A stretch of DNA of 64,000 nt from a bacterium (GTDB lineage Bacteria > Planctomycetota > UBA1135 > UBA2386), in the NCBI GenBank assembly GCA_030432695.1, contig JAUILN010000011.1, positions 1 through 64,000 on the forward strand. The letters run 5' to 3'. This document shows, in pieces, positions 9,425 through 19,302 of this stretch (positions are counted from its first letter, which is position 1; each line of letters opens with the position of its first letter). The notes under the pieces are model-generated. The model was not told the origin of the DNA, made no database searches, and saw only the letters and a list, made by a program, of their open reading frames with translations. The position numbers were made by a program, and so were the translations under genes.

Positions 9425-9569
9425 CGAACCGGTCCTGAGCAGAACGAGCTGCCGAGCCGGGAGGGGAATCTCGCGAATTCGATGTCCGTGCCGCGCGCGG
9501 TCTGCGCAGTCGACGGCCTCGGGGCAGCCCATTGCTCCTCGACGCACATCCCGACTGGAGAGTTACCGC

Positions 9570-11993
9570 ATGTCCATCCACGTCCGCGCAGCGGCATTCG
9601 CTGTCGCCACGTCCCTTCCGGCACTCCTCGCCGCGCAGGCCCTCGAGGTTCGCAACAACGGCGACCACGTCGTCGTCCCGCACAGCAGCGCGCTGGTTCC
9701 GACGAACCTTACCATCGAGGCCTGGATCGAGATCGATCCCAGCGCGACCGACCTCTACGGGACCATCGCCCGCAAGAACGTCAACACGGCCGAGGCGTAC
9801 CTGCTCCGCGTGAGCAAGTTCCAACGCTCGACCTACGGCGTCGAGTTCAATCTCACGACCACGACCGGTGGCACGCGGCTGGTCCGGTCGGGCACCACGA
9901 TCCCGCTCGGCACGCCGACGCACCTCGCCGCGACCTATGACGGCAACCAGGTGAGGGTGTATCAGGATGGTGTGCTGGTCGCGAACTCGTTCATCTCCGG
10001 CGCCTTCCAGGACAGTGGCAACGAACTCTGGATCGGCGAGGGGGATACCAACAACCCCATCGGGGAGACCTTCCAGGGCAGGATCGACGCGCTCCGCATC
10101 TGGGACACCGCCCGCACGCCTGCAGAACTCGACGAGACGAACGACGTCGAACTGACCTCGGCACCCGGCCTCGTCGCCGCGTGGAACTTCGACTGCGACC
10201 TCACCGACTCCACCGGCAATGGACACGACGCCGCCGGCTTCAACGGCGGTGATCCGACCTACGCCGACGAGTTCGTCAGCTTCGCCGGTGCGCTCGATCT
10301 CGACAGCGCGGGCGATCTGCTCACGGTGGCCCACGATCCCGCCCTCGCGCCGGCCACCGTGTTCGTCGAGGCCTGGTGCGTGCTCGACTCGTCGGTGACC
10401 TCGACCTACCCGACGATCGTGCGCAAGAACGTCTCCAGCGCGGAGGCCTACACCCTGCGCCTGAGCAGCTTCCAGACCGGCGGCCGCTACATCCCCGAGT
10501 TCAACTTCACGACCGGCTCCGGCACGAGCATCCTGCGCGCCTCGAGCACCACCATCCCGCTGGACACCCCGGTCCACGTCGCCGGCTCGTACGACGGCAC
10601 CCGCGCCCGGATCTACGTGAATGGCGAGATCGTCGCCCAGCGCAACGTGCCCGGCTCGTTGAGCGACACCGGCGGCCCCTTGCAGATCGGCCTCGGTGAC
10701 TCGGCCAACACCCTCGGCGAGCAGTTCGTCGGTCAGATCGACGCCGTCCGCATCTGGGACCAGGTGCCGACCTCCTGCGAGATCGGCGGCGGCGTGGACC
10801 GCGAACTCACGGACCGGACCGGCCTCATCGCCGCCTGGAACTTCGACGGCGGCCTCGGCGACGTCACCGGCAACGGCCACGACGCGGTCGGCACCGGCCA
10901 CGACTATGCGCCTGAGTTCGCGACCTATGCGCAGGCCCTGAAGACCCCGACCGGCGGCGCCAATGGCTGGGTCGAGGTCGCCCACTCGCCGGAGCTGGTG
11001 CCCGCCCAGTTCACCATCGAAGGCGTCTACCAGGTCGACCCGTCGCGCAGCAACTTCTACGCGACGATCGCCCGCAAGAACTGGCAGACCTCGGAAGCCT
11101 ACGTCCTGCGGGCCTGGCCGATCTCTGGCTCGACCTCGCAGGTGCGCGTGGAGATGAACGTCACCACCACCGGCGGCCCAGTCCTGGTGCAGGCCACGGT
11201 TGCCGGCGACCCCTACGCCCCGCATCACCTCGCGGGCACATTCGACGGTTCCAGGGTCCGGCTGTTCCTCGACGGCGTCGAGGTCAACTCGCGCTCGACC
11301 CCGACCAGCCAGCTCATCGACACCGCCGGCGTGTTCCGCATCGGCCAGGGTGATTCGAACAACACGATCGGCGAGCAGATGGAAGGCAGGATCGACAGCG
11401 TCCGCCTGTGGAACCACGCCCGCACCGCCGCCGACATCGCGAGCACCATGGACCGTGAGATCGACTCCATGCCCGGCCTGATCGCGGCGTGGAACTTCAA
11501 CGGCGACCTGACCGACGCCACCGGCCACGGCTTCGACGGCACGGCAGTGGGCAACACCGAGCTGGTCGACGAGTTCGCCAACCTGGTCGGCTCGGACTGC
11601 TCGCCGATCGCCTACGGCGCGCCGACCTCCAACTGCGCGGTGAAGCCGCGGGTCTTCGCCAGCGACCTCGTCGAGACCGACGGCCGGGCCTCCTACGGCT
11701 GTCTCGACGCGCCGGCCAACGGCATCGGCCTGTATCTGTTCACCTCCGGCACCCTGCCGGCGCCGAACTTCGTCGATGGCCTGGATGTCTGGGTCGACAC
11801 CTCGGCGCTCATCAACATCGGCGTCCCGGCCGCCTCGGACGCCAACGGCCGCAGCACCTCGTCCTTCCCGATCAGCAACAGCTACTCCGAGGCCTTCCCC
11901 GGGGCGGTCCAGTACTTCTGGCTCGACGGCGCCTGCGGCCTGACCGCGCTGAGCCTGACGACCTCGGACGCCCTGCAGCTCGGGCCGTTCTGA
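9570..11993 (+). CDS. Secreted protein with three LamG-like domains
   Basis: An 807-residue exported protein with a signal peptide (hydrophobic core LPALLAAQ, residues 10-24). It contains three consecutive LamG/concanavalin-like beta-sandwich units of about 200 residues (roughly 23-225, 235-445 and 455-660). Each contains an FxGxIDxVRIWxxxRT-type strand and ends with a near-identical closing motif: AWNFDCDLTDSTGNGHD, AWNFDGGLGDVTGNGHD, AWNFNGDLTDATGHGFD. The last 125 residues or so are a different Cys-containing domain (C near 670, 680 and 704) ending in LQLGPF. LamG domains usually bind carbohydrate or surface ligands, so an adhesin-like role is plausible. A GGAGAG ribosome site stands 7 nt before the ATG. 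It follows an ECF sigma gene by 145 bp and could be one of its targets, which is inference. Confidence 0.9.
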   Translation: MSIHVRAAAFAVATSLPALLAAQALEVRNNGDHVVVPHSSALVPTNLTIEAWIEIDPSATDLYGTIARKNVNTAEAYLLRVSKFQRSTYGVEFNLTTTTGGTRLVRSGTTIPLGTPTHLAATYDGNQVRVYQDGVLVANSFISGAFQDSGNELWIGEGDTNNPIGETFQGRIDALRIWDTARTPAELDETNDVELTSAPGLVAAWNFDCDLTDSTGNGHDAAGFNGGDPTYADEFVSFAGALDLDSAGDLLTVAHDPALAPATVFVEAWCVLDSSVTSTYPTIVRKNVSSAEAYTLRLSSFQTGGRYIPEFNFTTGSGTSILRASSTTIPLDTPVHVAGSYDGTRARIYVNGEIVAQRNVPGSLSDTGGPLQIGLGDSANTLGEQFVGQIDAVRIWDQVPTSCEIGGGVDRELTDRTGLIAAWNFDGGLGDVTGNGHDAVGTGHDYAPEFATYAQALKTPTGGANGWVEVAHSPELVPAQFTIEGVYQVDPSRSNFYATIARKNWQTSEAYVLRAWPISGSTSQVRVEMNVTTTGGPVLVQATVAGDPYAPHHLAGTFDGSRVRLFLDGVEVNSRSTPTSQLIDTAGVFRIGQGDSNNTIGEQMEGRIDSVRLWNHARTAADIASTMDREIDSMPGLIAAWNFNGDLTDATGHGFDGTAVGNTELVDEFANLVGSDCSPIAYGAPTSNCAVKPRVFASDLVETDGRASYGCLDAPANGIGLYLFTSGTLPAPNFVDGLDVWVDTSALINIGVPAASDANGRSTSSFPISNSYSEAFPGAVQYFWLDGACGLTALSLTTSDALQLGPF

Positions 11994-12089
11994 CGGTGCG
12001 CGGCGCTGGCGCGGGTCCCGCCATGGGACCCCCGCTCCAGGCCGCCGCGCGCGGTGGTCGAAGGCACCGGACGGACCGCCCGTTCCCGG

Positions 12090-13667
12090 ATGATGCCGAC
12101 GACCGCCACACCGCTGTTCATCGCCCTGCTCGCCGTGCCTGCCATCGCGGTGGCAGGGCTGCGTGCCCAGGACCCTCTGACCCAGAAGGCCCTGCAGCGC
12201 ATCGCCGAGGTCGAAGGCCAGGAACCCGCCCTCGAGGCCGGTGACGGCCAGCGCGCCAACCTGCTGCTCAACCAGTTGGCCTGGGCCGGCAAGCGCCTCA
12301 ACGCCGTCTCCGACCAGACCGAGGCGCACTGGCGTGACGCGAAGCGCCGCTACGACGCGCTCTGGCAGAAGATCGAGGCCAAGGGCAAGGCGGGAACACC
12401 GGCACCGGCCGGCGGCGGCAGCGGCTACGACCACGCGAAGCTGGTGCAGCTCGACAAGGAGGTGCGCGATGGCTACGCGAACTTCGCGATGCTGCAGCCG
12501 AAGCACCTGGCAGACGACTTCCGCCAGAAGTCGCTCAACAAGGAGCTCGCCGGCCTGGAGCAGCGCCTCGCCGCCTTCCCCGCCGACGACGCCAACGTGA
12601 AGGTCGTCGCCGGCAACCTGAAGATCTTCCGCGACCGCGTCGAGGCGGCCCTGGCGCGACTGAAGGGCGACCAGGCGGCGGCGGGCAGCGTGGTCGAGCA
12701 GCTCGCCCGGCTCGGCGCCAAGTACGAGTCCGACAACCGCCCGGACGTACTGGTCCCGCCGTTCGACGCCGGCCAGGTGACCGCGTGGTGCCTCGAGATG
12801 CGCGGCTGGCGCGAGGTCGAGCTGCCGCAGGACATCGCCTGGCTGCAGGAGACCGCCCGCCCCAACGCCGCGGTCGAACAGAACCGGGTCACCAGCCTGC
12901 TGCACTGGCTCGGCGGCACCTGGCCCGACCGTCTCGACGAGATCGAGAAGGCGGTCCGCGAGCGGATCTGCAGCGACGTCGACACCGGCCTCGGCTACGC
13001 CCGGTTCGTGCTCGAGACCCGCGCCGACGACCGCGACCAGGTCGTAAACCGGATCCTCGGCCGCGGCCGCTTCGACGAGCAGATGGCGCGGCTCCGCGAC
13101 GGCCTGCACGCGGTGTCGATCGCGCGGGTCTACGACCGGGAGATGGCATCGCCCGCGGTGATGGGCCCGACCCGCCGCCAGCCGCTCGCCGAGGGCGAGC
13201 CGGCCCCCGAGGCTCCCGATCGCGACGCCCAGCAGGCGACGCTGGAACGCGCGATCGAGCACCTGAAGCGCTGCGCGGTGGTCGCGCTCGACAACGTGCG
13301 CCTGCCCGAGGCAGCGTCGACGGACCCGAAGCTGCTGAAGATCGCCGCCGACACGTTGGCCCGCGACGACTACGAGATCGCCGGCTGGGAGAAGCTGGTC
13401 ATCAACGCGCCGCTGACCCGCAAGGTGCGGCGCGAGGCGTGGCTGAAGCCCGGCAGCGCCAGCCGCACGATCCGCCTCGACTACTACGAGTACGTCTGGG
13501 ACCAGTACCAGGTCACCACCGTGGAGCGCGTCGGCGACCAGCTCTGGCTGTTCGCAAACACGTTGAAGCTGTACGAGTCGGGTGACCCGACGACGCCGGT
13601 CGGCCGCTGGATCCTCAGCCGCCGCATCGAGCTCACGCCGATCCTCGAAAAGAACCTGGGCGACTGA
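12090..13667 (+). CDS. Secreted helical protein of unknown function
   Basis: I do not recognise this family. The ATG at 12090 (a second ATG follows directly) gives a 525-residue protein with a signal peptide (residues 4-27, ending GLRAQ). The mature part is charged and mainly alpha-helical, with a Gly/Pro-rich hinge (APAGGGSGYDHA) near residue 105 and likely coiled-coil stretches on both sides. A C-terminal part rich in aromatic residues (LDYYEYVWDQYQV) looks folded. There are few cysteines and no catalytic motif. It lies 96 bp after the LamG gene and 23 bp before a small membrane-protein gene on the same strand, so the last two may be cotranscribed. The upstream extension of the open frame to 12054 lacks a start signal and would bury the signal peptide. 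Confidence 0.75.
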   Translation: MMPTTATPLFIALLAVPAIAVAGLRAQDPLTQKALQRIAEVEGQEPALEAGDGQRANLLLNQLAWAGKRLNAVSDQTEAHWRDAKRRYDALWQKIEAKGKAGTPAPAGGGSGYDHAKLVQLDKEVRDGYANFAMLQPKHLADDFRQKSLNKELAGLEQRLAAFPADDANVKVVAGNLKIFRDRVEAALARLKGDQAAAGSVVEQLARLGAKYESDNRPDVLVPPFDAGQVTAWCLEMRGWREVELPQDIAWLQETARPNAAVEQNRVTSLLHWLGGTWPDRLDEIEKAVRERICSDVDTGLGYARFVLETRADDRDQVVNRILGRGRFDEQMARLRDGLHAVSIARVYDREMASPAVMGPTRRQPLAEGEPAPEAPDRDAQQATLERAIEHLKRCAVVALDNVRLPEAASTDPKLLKIAADTLARDDYEIAGWEKLVINAPLTRKVRREAWLKPGSASRTIRLDYYEYVWDQYQVTTVERVGDQLWLFANTLKLYESGDPTTPVGRWILSRRIELTPILEKNLGD

Positions 13668-13690
13668 GCCCTCCACACCTCCACGCTCCG

Positions 13691-14083
13691 ATGCGCGCAC
13701 TTCCCGCAGCGGCCTGCCTGCTCGGCATCCTCGCATCCCTCGCGCCGTGGGCCGCGCACACCCTCGACCTGTGGCCGCACCGCCAGCACAGCGACCTGTG
13801 GATCGCGCTCGGCGTGTTCGTGGTCGCGGCAGCGGCGCCGAGCGTTCTCGCCTCGCGCGCGACCCGCATCGCGCACGGACTCCTCGGCCTCGCCGCGGTC
13901 GGCATCGCGGCAGTGAACCTGCCCGACGTCGTGGAGCGCACCGCCCACGCCGGCGAGCCGGGTGTCGCCGGCTTCCTCGGCGAGGCGGCAGTCGGCTGGT
14001 CGATCGCCTATGGGGTAGTGGCGTTGGCCGGGCTGCTGTTGGTCGCGAGCGCGGTCCTCACCAGTCGCGTCACCCAGGCCTGA
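13691..14083 (+). CDS. Small four-helix membrane protein, unknown
   Basis: A 130-residue hydrophobic protein with about four predicted membrane helices (residues 5-22, 36-54, 60-78 and 100-122) and very short loops. Charged residues are confined to the turns. I do not recognise the family. It begins 23 bp after the helical secreted protein and probably belongs to the same transcript. Its last 14 bases overlap the 3' end of the convergent methyltransferase gene. Confidence 0.65.
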   Translation: MRALPAAACLLGILASLAPWAAHTLDLWPHRQHSDLWIALGVFVVAAAAPSVLASRATRIAHGLLGLAAVGIAAVNLPDVVERTAHAGEPGVAGFLGEAAVGWSIAYGVVALAGLLLVASAVLTSRVTQA

Positions 14084-14738
14084 CGCAGTGCACCCGCAAC
14101 TGATCGAACGCGATGTGACCATCCTCGGGGTCGATCGGGAAGCGCTTGCAGCTGCTCCAGACGAAGCCCGCAGCCTCCAGCTGGGCGCGTAGCTGGCCCT
14201 CGTCGTAGAAGCGCATCTCGAAGGAGTCCTCCTCGGGCGGGTCCTTCGGAGTGTGCTCGTTCGCGCCCGGCTGCTGGAACACGAACGAGCCGCCGGGCCG
14301 CAGCACGCGGAACACCTCGGGCACGTAGCTCGCGAAGGCCGCCCGCGGCATGTGCTGGAAGACGATGTGCGAGAACACCAGGTCGCGGCTGGCGCTCGGG
14401 ATCACCGACAGCGAGGTGCCGTCGCCCTCCACGAACGAGACGTTCGGCAGGTGCGCGAGCCGGGCGGTCGCCTGCCTGACCATCTCGCCGGAGACGTCGA
14501 GGCCGACCAGGTCCTTCACCTGCGGCGCGACCCAGGCATCCATCCGCCCGATGCCGCAGCCGATGTCGAGAACCTGGATGTCCGGGGTGAGCAGGTGTTC
14601 GAGCTCGAGGAACAGCGCGGCGACGTCGCGGCGGCCCGAGTCGGAGAACAGCTCTTCCGAGTCGAACTGCGTCGTCGCGATGTAGTAGCGGGCGTTCTCA
14701 CGCGCGCGCGCGTTCCAGTCGTCCTTCATCGAGGCCAT
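14070..14738 (-). CDS. SAM-dependent class I methyltransferase
   Basis: A 222-residue methyltransferase of the Methyltransf_11/25 type. SAM-binding motif I is VLDIGCGIGR (about residues 56-65); the acidic residue after strand 2 is in VGLDVSGEMVRQA; later come SFVEGDGTSL, DLVFSHIVFQHMP and FRVLRPGGSFVFQQPG, the standard order of the fold. The substrate cannot be read from the sequence; related proteins act on small molecules, lipids or quinone precursors. The start at 14738 (MASMKDDW) has GGAG 8 nt upstream, and the family begins about here; a longer open frame to 14885 is not needed. The 3' end overlaps the convergent membrane-protein gene by 14 bp. Confidence 0.85.
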   Translation of the reverse strand: MASMKDDWNARARENARYYIATTQFDSEELFSDSGRRDVAALFLELEHLLTPDIQVLDIGCGIGRMDAWVAPQVKDLVGLDVSGEMVRQATARLAHLPNVSFVEGDGTSLSVIPSASRDLVFSHIVFQHMPRAAFASYVPEVFRVLRPGGSFVFQQPGANEHTPKDPPEEDSFEMRFYDEGQLRAQLEAAGFVWSSCKRFPIDPEDGHIAFDQLRVHCVRPG

Positions 14739-14832
14739 GGCAATGCTCCGGGCAAGTGGGCCGACACTGTCCCGATTCGCACCCGCGAAGCAAGGCCTGC
14801 ACCCGGTACCTCGCCCGGATCCGGGGATCGGC

Positions 14833-17800
14833 TCAATGCCGCATCCAGCCGCAGGCATTCGGATGCCCGCAGCCCGCGCAGCCACCCACCGCCGGCGGCA
14901 CGCGCGACGGCGAGTAGCCCGGGGCCATCCAGAAGAACTGCGGCGCCGCGCCGAGTTCGCCGCCTGACAGCCGCTCGGCCATGGTCGGCGCGTGGAAGAC
15001 CCGGCCGTTCGCGACGGTCCAGTGCACGGCCTCGGTGTCGCGGATGTTCACGGTGGGGTCCTTGCCCTTCTCGATCACCACCAGGTCCGCCAGCTTGCCG
15101 ACCTCGATCGATCCGAGATCGGCGTCGAGACCGAGGTGGCGCGCACCGTTGTGGGTGCCGCAGTAGAGCGCCTCGAGGTTCGACATCCCGCCATGGGTCA
15201 TCATCCAGATCTCCCAATGGGTGTTGATGCCCTGCATCTGGCCGTGGCCGCCGGGCTGCACCGGGATCCCGAGCTCGATCGCCTGCTTGCAGATGCGCGC
15301 GCAGAGGAAATGGTTGTAGTCCTCGTCGGGCGCCATCATCCGGCGGCGCGCCCGCGGAATGACCACCTCCGGCGGCACGAAGCCGCGCAGCCGGCGGTGC
15401 TTCCACAGCTCGTCGTGCTGGTACCACCAGTACTCGCCGCTGAGCCCGCCGTAGGCCACGCTCAGGGTCGGCGTGTAGCCCACGCCGCGTGACGCCAGCC
15501 CGCGACCCGGCTCGGGCCGCCACATCTGCAGCACGTCGTCGTAGACGATCTCGACCGGGAAGGTGTGCTCGATGCCGGTATGGCCGTCGACCACCATCGT
15601 GAGGTTGTGCATGAAGGTCGAACCGCCCTCCGGCACCACCATCATCCCGAGCTCGCGCGCCGCCTCGACCACCATCTGCCGCTGGTCGCGCCGCGGCTGG
15701 TTGTAGCTCTTCACGCTCCACGCCCCCACCGCCTGCATCCGCCGCAGGTGGAACAGCGCGTCGTCGTAGCTGTCGATCGGCGCCTTGTAGCTGCCCGCCG
15801 CGCCATACAGGATCGTGCCGGTCGAGAAGGTCCGCGGGCCGACGTTCACGCCGGCCTTGGTCATCTCGCTGGAGCTGAAGATCGCCGCGGTGTCGTTCGA
15901 CGGGTCGTGGATGGTGGTGACCCCGAACGCCAGCCGCACGTGGTTCACCCAGTTGCGCTCCGGGGTGAGGCCGTGGGTGGCCATGCCGCCGTGGGCGTGG
16001 GCCTCGAGGTAGCCGGGCAGCACGACCTGGCCGGTGACGTCGAGGACGTCGGCGCCGTCGGGCACCGCGATCTCGCCGGCCTTGCCCACCGCGGTGATGC
16101 GGTTGCCGTCGATCACCACCACCGCGTCGTCGATGCGCCCGTAGGACTCGTCGGCCATCGTGTAGACGGTTCCGCCCACCAGGGCCTTCACCCCGGAAGG
16201 CTTCGCGTGGGGCACCGAGAAGCCGATCGCCATGCCGTCCTCGGTCGGACCCGGGAGCCCGGCATCGTTGTCGGATGAGACATCGCCGGCCAGGAACGCG
16301 AAGCTGTCGGCCAGCTCGCGGGTGTAGAGGGTCGGGCCGAGCGCCCAATGCAGGCGCGCGCTGTCACCCGAGAAGTGCGCATGCCAGCCGGCGTCCTTGG
16401 CCACCTCGGCGACCGGGATCGTGCTGGCGCCGGGCCCCACCTGCACGGTGCGGCCGGTGCGGACCATCGGCGCGAGATGGACCTCGTGCAGTTCCTGGAA
16501 GGCGATCCACCGACCGTCTGGCGACACCGCATAGTCGGTGCCCCAGACGCTCTCGTAGAGCACCTGCTCGCGCTCGGCGTCGTCGCGGCGCAGGTCGATC
16601 GCCACCAGACGCAGGTTGTCGGCGTTCTTGTCGCCGGCCGAGCGGGTCACGTAGAGCACTTCGGCGTCGGCGCCGAACTGCGGGTCGGAGCCGCTCTGGG
16701 TCAGCAGCTCCGGCTCGGCATCCGCCTCGGAGTCGAGGGCGATGCGATAGACGCCCTGCTCACGGCTCCACAGGGGCGAGCGCAGCGCGCCTCCGCCGAC
16801 CTTGCGGTAGACGACCGACGCGTCGTCCGGCGCGAACCCCGGCTCGACGTAGTGGCCGGGCTCCGCGGTCACGGCGCGCGACTCGCGCGACGCGACGTCG
16901 ACCACCCGCACGCTGCCGAAGCGGTCGTCGTCCCAGGTGGTGTAGACCACCCGACTCCCGTCGCGCGACCAGCTCGGCATGAACTCGAAGTGGTCGAGCG
17001 GCTGGTCCTCGGGCTGCGTGGTCAAAGGCCGCGGCGGGCCGACCGCGTCGCCGAGGGTGCGCACCCAGATCCGCCCCAGCGCCTGGAACGCCACCTGCGA
17101 GCCGTCGGGCGAGACGACCACGTCCTGCAACATCTTCAGCGGCACCTGATCCGGCGCGGCCTCGATCGCGAAGCGGATCGGCTCGGCCAGCTTCCGGCTG
17201 TCGCGGACCCGGAACGGGATCGTCGACACGTCGCCGCGAGCCCGTTCGGCATCGAGATCCAGGCGGCGGATCCGGCCGCGCGCCCAGAACACCAGGCTCC
17301 GGCTGTCGGGCGTCCAGGCGATCGTCGGATACACGCCGTGGATCGCCCATGCCTCCTGCATGTCGCGCTCGAGGTCGTCGTACACCATGTCGACGCGGCC
17401 GGAACGCAGGTCGAAGAGGTGCAATGCCGAGCGGCCGTCGAAGCGCCGCACGAAGGCCAGCTTCTCGCCGTCGGGACTCGGCGTGGGCCGGCACGCGCCA
17501 CCCGGGCCGCCGATGGTCTGTTCGATCTCGCCGGTCTCGCGGTCGAGCCGCTCGATCACGTAGATCTGGCCATTGCTGTCCTTGTTGTAGTCGAACTCCT
17601 GCCCGGGCGTCGCATCGCGCGAGTAGTAGACGTAACGACCACAGGGGCTGAACGCCGGCTCGTTGACGTCCTTCTGGTCGGTCGGCCGCGCGGTGAGCTG
17701 CATACCCGCGGTCGCGCCGCCGCGCACGCCACTGCTGTGGTAGAGCCACATCTCGCCTGCGCCCAGCGAACGGCGGCTGGAGAAGTGCTTGCGACCGACC

Positions 17801-18324
17801 AGGTACTGGCCGTCCGGCGACCAGGCCGCGCCATTGAGCAGGCGGAAGGTCTCGGTGGTGATCTGCGTGAGCCGGCCGGCCTGCGGAGTTCCCGCGTCGA
17901 GGCCCTCGAGTTCCATCACCCAGAGGTTGTCGCCGGCCTTGCCGAGCTTGCCGTCCTTACCCACCGCATTGCGGTCGCTGGTGAAGGCGAGGCGCTTGCC
18001 GTCGGGAGCGAAGCGCGGCTGCATGTCCCAGGCGACGCCGCCGGTGAGCTTGACCACCTGCGAGCCGTCGGCCGAGCCGGCGCTCGGCATCAGGTAGAGA
18101 TCGCCGAGCAGGTCGAAGGCCAGCCACCTGCCGTCGGGCGACAGGTCGACCGACATCCACGAGCCCTCGGCGACGTCGATCGGTCGGTCGAAGCTCGGTC
18201 CGCGCGGCTGGTCGACGTTCCAGGTGCCGTCCTGCGGCGCTGGCTCCTGGGCCGGACATGGCGAAGTTGCGACGGCCAGGACCCAGAGGAACGGAATGGC
18301 TGCGGCTTGGGGGAGACTGCGCAT
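14833..18324 (-). CDS. Secreted TolB-propeller/amidohydrolase fusion enzyme
   Basis: An 1163-residue exported protein with a signal peptide (residues 4-25). Residues about 45-640 form WD40-like/PD40 blades of the TolB type, with repeated SPDG and APDG cores (LSPDGRWLAFDLLGDLY, FAPDGKRLAFTSDRN). Residues about 690-1135 form an amidohydrolase of the imidazolonepropionase-like group: the metal motif HAH at 776-778 (LPGYLEAHAHGG), a candidate ligand region EGGSTFMHN, a conserved VKSYN that may hold the carbamylated-Lys position, and the C-terminal SIEVGKLADLVVIEKG. The tail is Gly/Cys-rich (CAGCGHPNACG). This fusion is a known architecture thought to hydrolyse cyclic amides or peptides, but the substrate is unknown. 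It starts 39 bp from the divergent GNAT gene and has a TAGTCT hexamer 6 nt before its ATG. Confidence 0.9.
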   Translation of the reverse strand: MRSLPQAAAIPFLWVLAVATSPCPAQEPAPQDGTWNVDQPRGPSFDRPIDVAEGSWMSVDLSPDGRWLAFDLLGDLYLMPSAGSADGSQVVKLTGGVAWDMQPRFAPDGKRLAFTSDRNAVGKDGKLGKAGDNLWVMELEGLDAGTPQAGRLTQITTETFRLLNGAAWSPDGQYLVGRKHFSSRRSLGAGEMWLYHSSGVRGGATAGMQLTARPTDQKDVNEPAFSPCGRYVYYSRDATPGQEFDYNKDSNGQIYVIERLDRETGEIEQTIGGPGGACRPTPSPDGEKLAFVRRFDGRSALHLFDLRSGRVDMVYDDLERDMQEAWAIHGVYPTIAWTPDSRSLVFWARGRIRRLDLDAERARGDVSTIPFRVRDSRKLAEPIRFAIEAAPDQVPLKMLQDVVVSPDGSQVAFQALGRIWVRTLGDAVGPPRPLTTQPEDQPLDHFEFMPSWSRDGSRVVYTTWDDDRFGSVRVVDVASRESRAVTAEPGHYVEPGFAPDDASVVYRKVGGGALRSPLWSREQGVYRIALDSEADAEPELLTQSGSDPQFGADAEVLYVTRSAGDKNADNLRLVAIDLRRDDAEREQVLYESVWGTDYAVSPDGRWIAFQELHEVHLAPMVRTGRTVQVGPGASTIPVAEVAKDAGWHAHFSGDSARLHWALGPTLYTRELADSFAFLAGDVSSDNDAGLPGPTEDGMAIGFSVPHAKPSGVKALVGGTVYTMADESYGRIDDAVVVIDGNRITAVGKAGEIAVPDGADVLDVTGQVVLPGYLEAHAHGGMATHGLTPERNWVNHVRLAFGVTTIHDPSNDTAAIFSSSEMTKAGVNVGPRTFSTGTILYGAAGSYKAPIDSYDDALFHLRRMQAVGAWSVKSYNQPRRDQRQMVVEAARELGMMVVPEGGSTFMHNLTMVVDGHTGIEHTFPVEIVYDDVLQMWRPEPGRGLASRGVGYTPTLSVAYGGLSGEYWWYQHDELWKHRRLRGFVPPEVVIPRARRRMMAPDEDYNHFLCARICKQAIELGIPVQPGGHGQMQGINTHWEIWMMTHGGMSNLEALYCGTHNGARHLGLDADLGSIEVGKLADLVVIEKGKDPTVNIRDTEAVHWTVANGRVFHAPTMAERLSGGELGAAPQFFWMAPGYSPSRVPPAVGGCAGCGHPNACGWMRH

Positions 18325-18330
18325 GCCTGG

Positions 18331-18336
18331 AGACTA
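18331..18336 (-). promoter_or_regulatory. Candidate -10 hexamer TAGTCT, leaderless amidohydrolase mRNA
   Basis: TAGTCT ends 6 nt before the ATG at 18324, with no Shine-Dalgarno. The spacing is the same as at 8825, 28966 and 63549. Confidence 0.4.
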
Positions 18337-18363
18337 CGCGACCCGCCCGCCGGATCCCCGCTC

Positions 18364-19302
18364 GTGACCACCCCACTCGCTCGCCACCTGCCGCCCTGGC
18401 CCGCCGACACCGCGCTGCGCGCCGGCACGCTCGACCTCTACGGCTCGGCATGGGCTGCACTGCCGCCCGCGATCCGGCGTGCCGCCGCCTGGGGCGTCGA
18501 CTGGTTCGCGACGTCCCATCCGGTGCTGCTCCGCGAAGGGAATCGCGTGGTCGCGCACGTCGGCGTGACGCTGCTGCGGCTCCATCTCGAAGGCGCGTGC
18601 ACCGACCTGCCGGCCCTGCACGCGGTCTGCGTTGCGCCTGATGCGCGAGGGCGAGGCGTGGGCCGCTCGGCGCTCGAGACGGCACTCGCCGCGGTGGATG
18701 CCGCGGGCTATCCGGCAACGCTCTTGTGGTCGGAGAAGACCGCGCTGTACGAGCGCTTCGGCTTCGCGACGCGCCGGGAGTCGGCCTGGGTCGTGCCGGC
18801 CCCGGCGCCTGCACCTGCCGCGGTGGAACGATTGGACCCTGACCATGCGCCGGATCTCGAGCGCCTTCGCGCAGCCCTCCGCTCCCGCCGCCCCTTGTCG
18901 CAAGTGCTGGCGACTGCTGACGCCGGCGCGCTGTTCCTCCTGAACTTGGCGATCCACTGCACGGCGCGGCGCGTGGCCCCACCCGATCTGCTGCTCTGGC
19001 TCCCCGAGCACGACTGCGTGCTGGTGGCCGAGGCGCACGCGACGACCCTGCGGATCCTCGACCTGCTGGCAACAGAGCCACCTCCATTGGAGGCCCTGGT
19101 CGGCGCCGCGACCCGCGCGCTGGCACCTCCCGGCGGTCGCTTCGACCGGGTGCACCTCGGCGTCCTGGTCGACGACTGGCTCGACGGCGCGCGCGTCGAG
19201 GCCTGTTCGTCCGACGACCTGCTGATGGTCCGCGGCACGGCACCCGGCGCACTCGCCGCTTCGGGGCCACCGCTCGCCCTCTCCCCCTTTGCCAAGACCT
19301 GA
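18364..19302 (+). CDS. GNAT-family N-acetyltransferase
   Basis: A 312-residue protein whose first half is a GNAT acetyltransferase domain. The acetyl-CoA pyrophosphate loop is VAPDARGRGVGRSAL (about residues 97-111), following the strand LPALHAVC; the next conserved block is LLWSEKTALYERFGF. The second half (about residues 160-312) is less typical and resembles the C-terminal extension seen in some GNAT pairs. The acceptor substrate is unknown. The start is set at the GTG at 18364, because the open frame upstream runs through the divergent amidohydrolase gene and the first conserved residues follow this codon closely. The two divergent starts are only 39 bp apart. An alternative in-frame start within the first 30 codons cannot be excluded. 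Confidence 0.78.
   Translation: MTTPLARHLPPWPADTALRAGTLDLYGSAWAALPPAIRRAAAWGVDWFATSHPVLLREGNRVVAHVGVTLLRLHLEGACTDLPALHAVCVAPDARGRGVGRSALETALAAVDAAGYPATLLWSEKTALYERFGFATRRESAWVVPAPAPAPAAVERLDPDHAPDLERLRAALRSRRPLSQVLATADAGALFLLNLAIHCTARRVAPPDLLLWLPEHDCVLVAEAHATTLRILDLLATEPPPLEALVGAATRALAPPGGRFDRVHLGVLVDDWLDGARVEACSSDDLLMVRGTAPGALAASGPPLALSPFAKT

Noticed and set aside
9351..13736. A 1461-codon open frame on the minus strand
   Set aside because: It runs antisense through the LamG and helical secreted genes, both of which have signal peptides and recognisable folds. Long antisense frames are expected at this base composition; it shows no motif.
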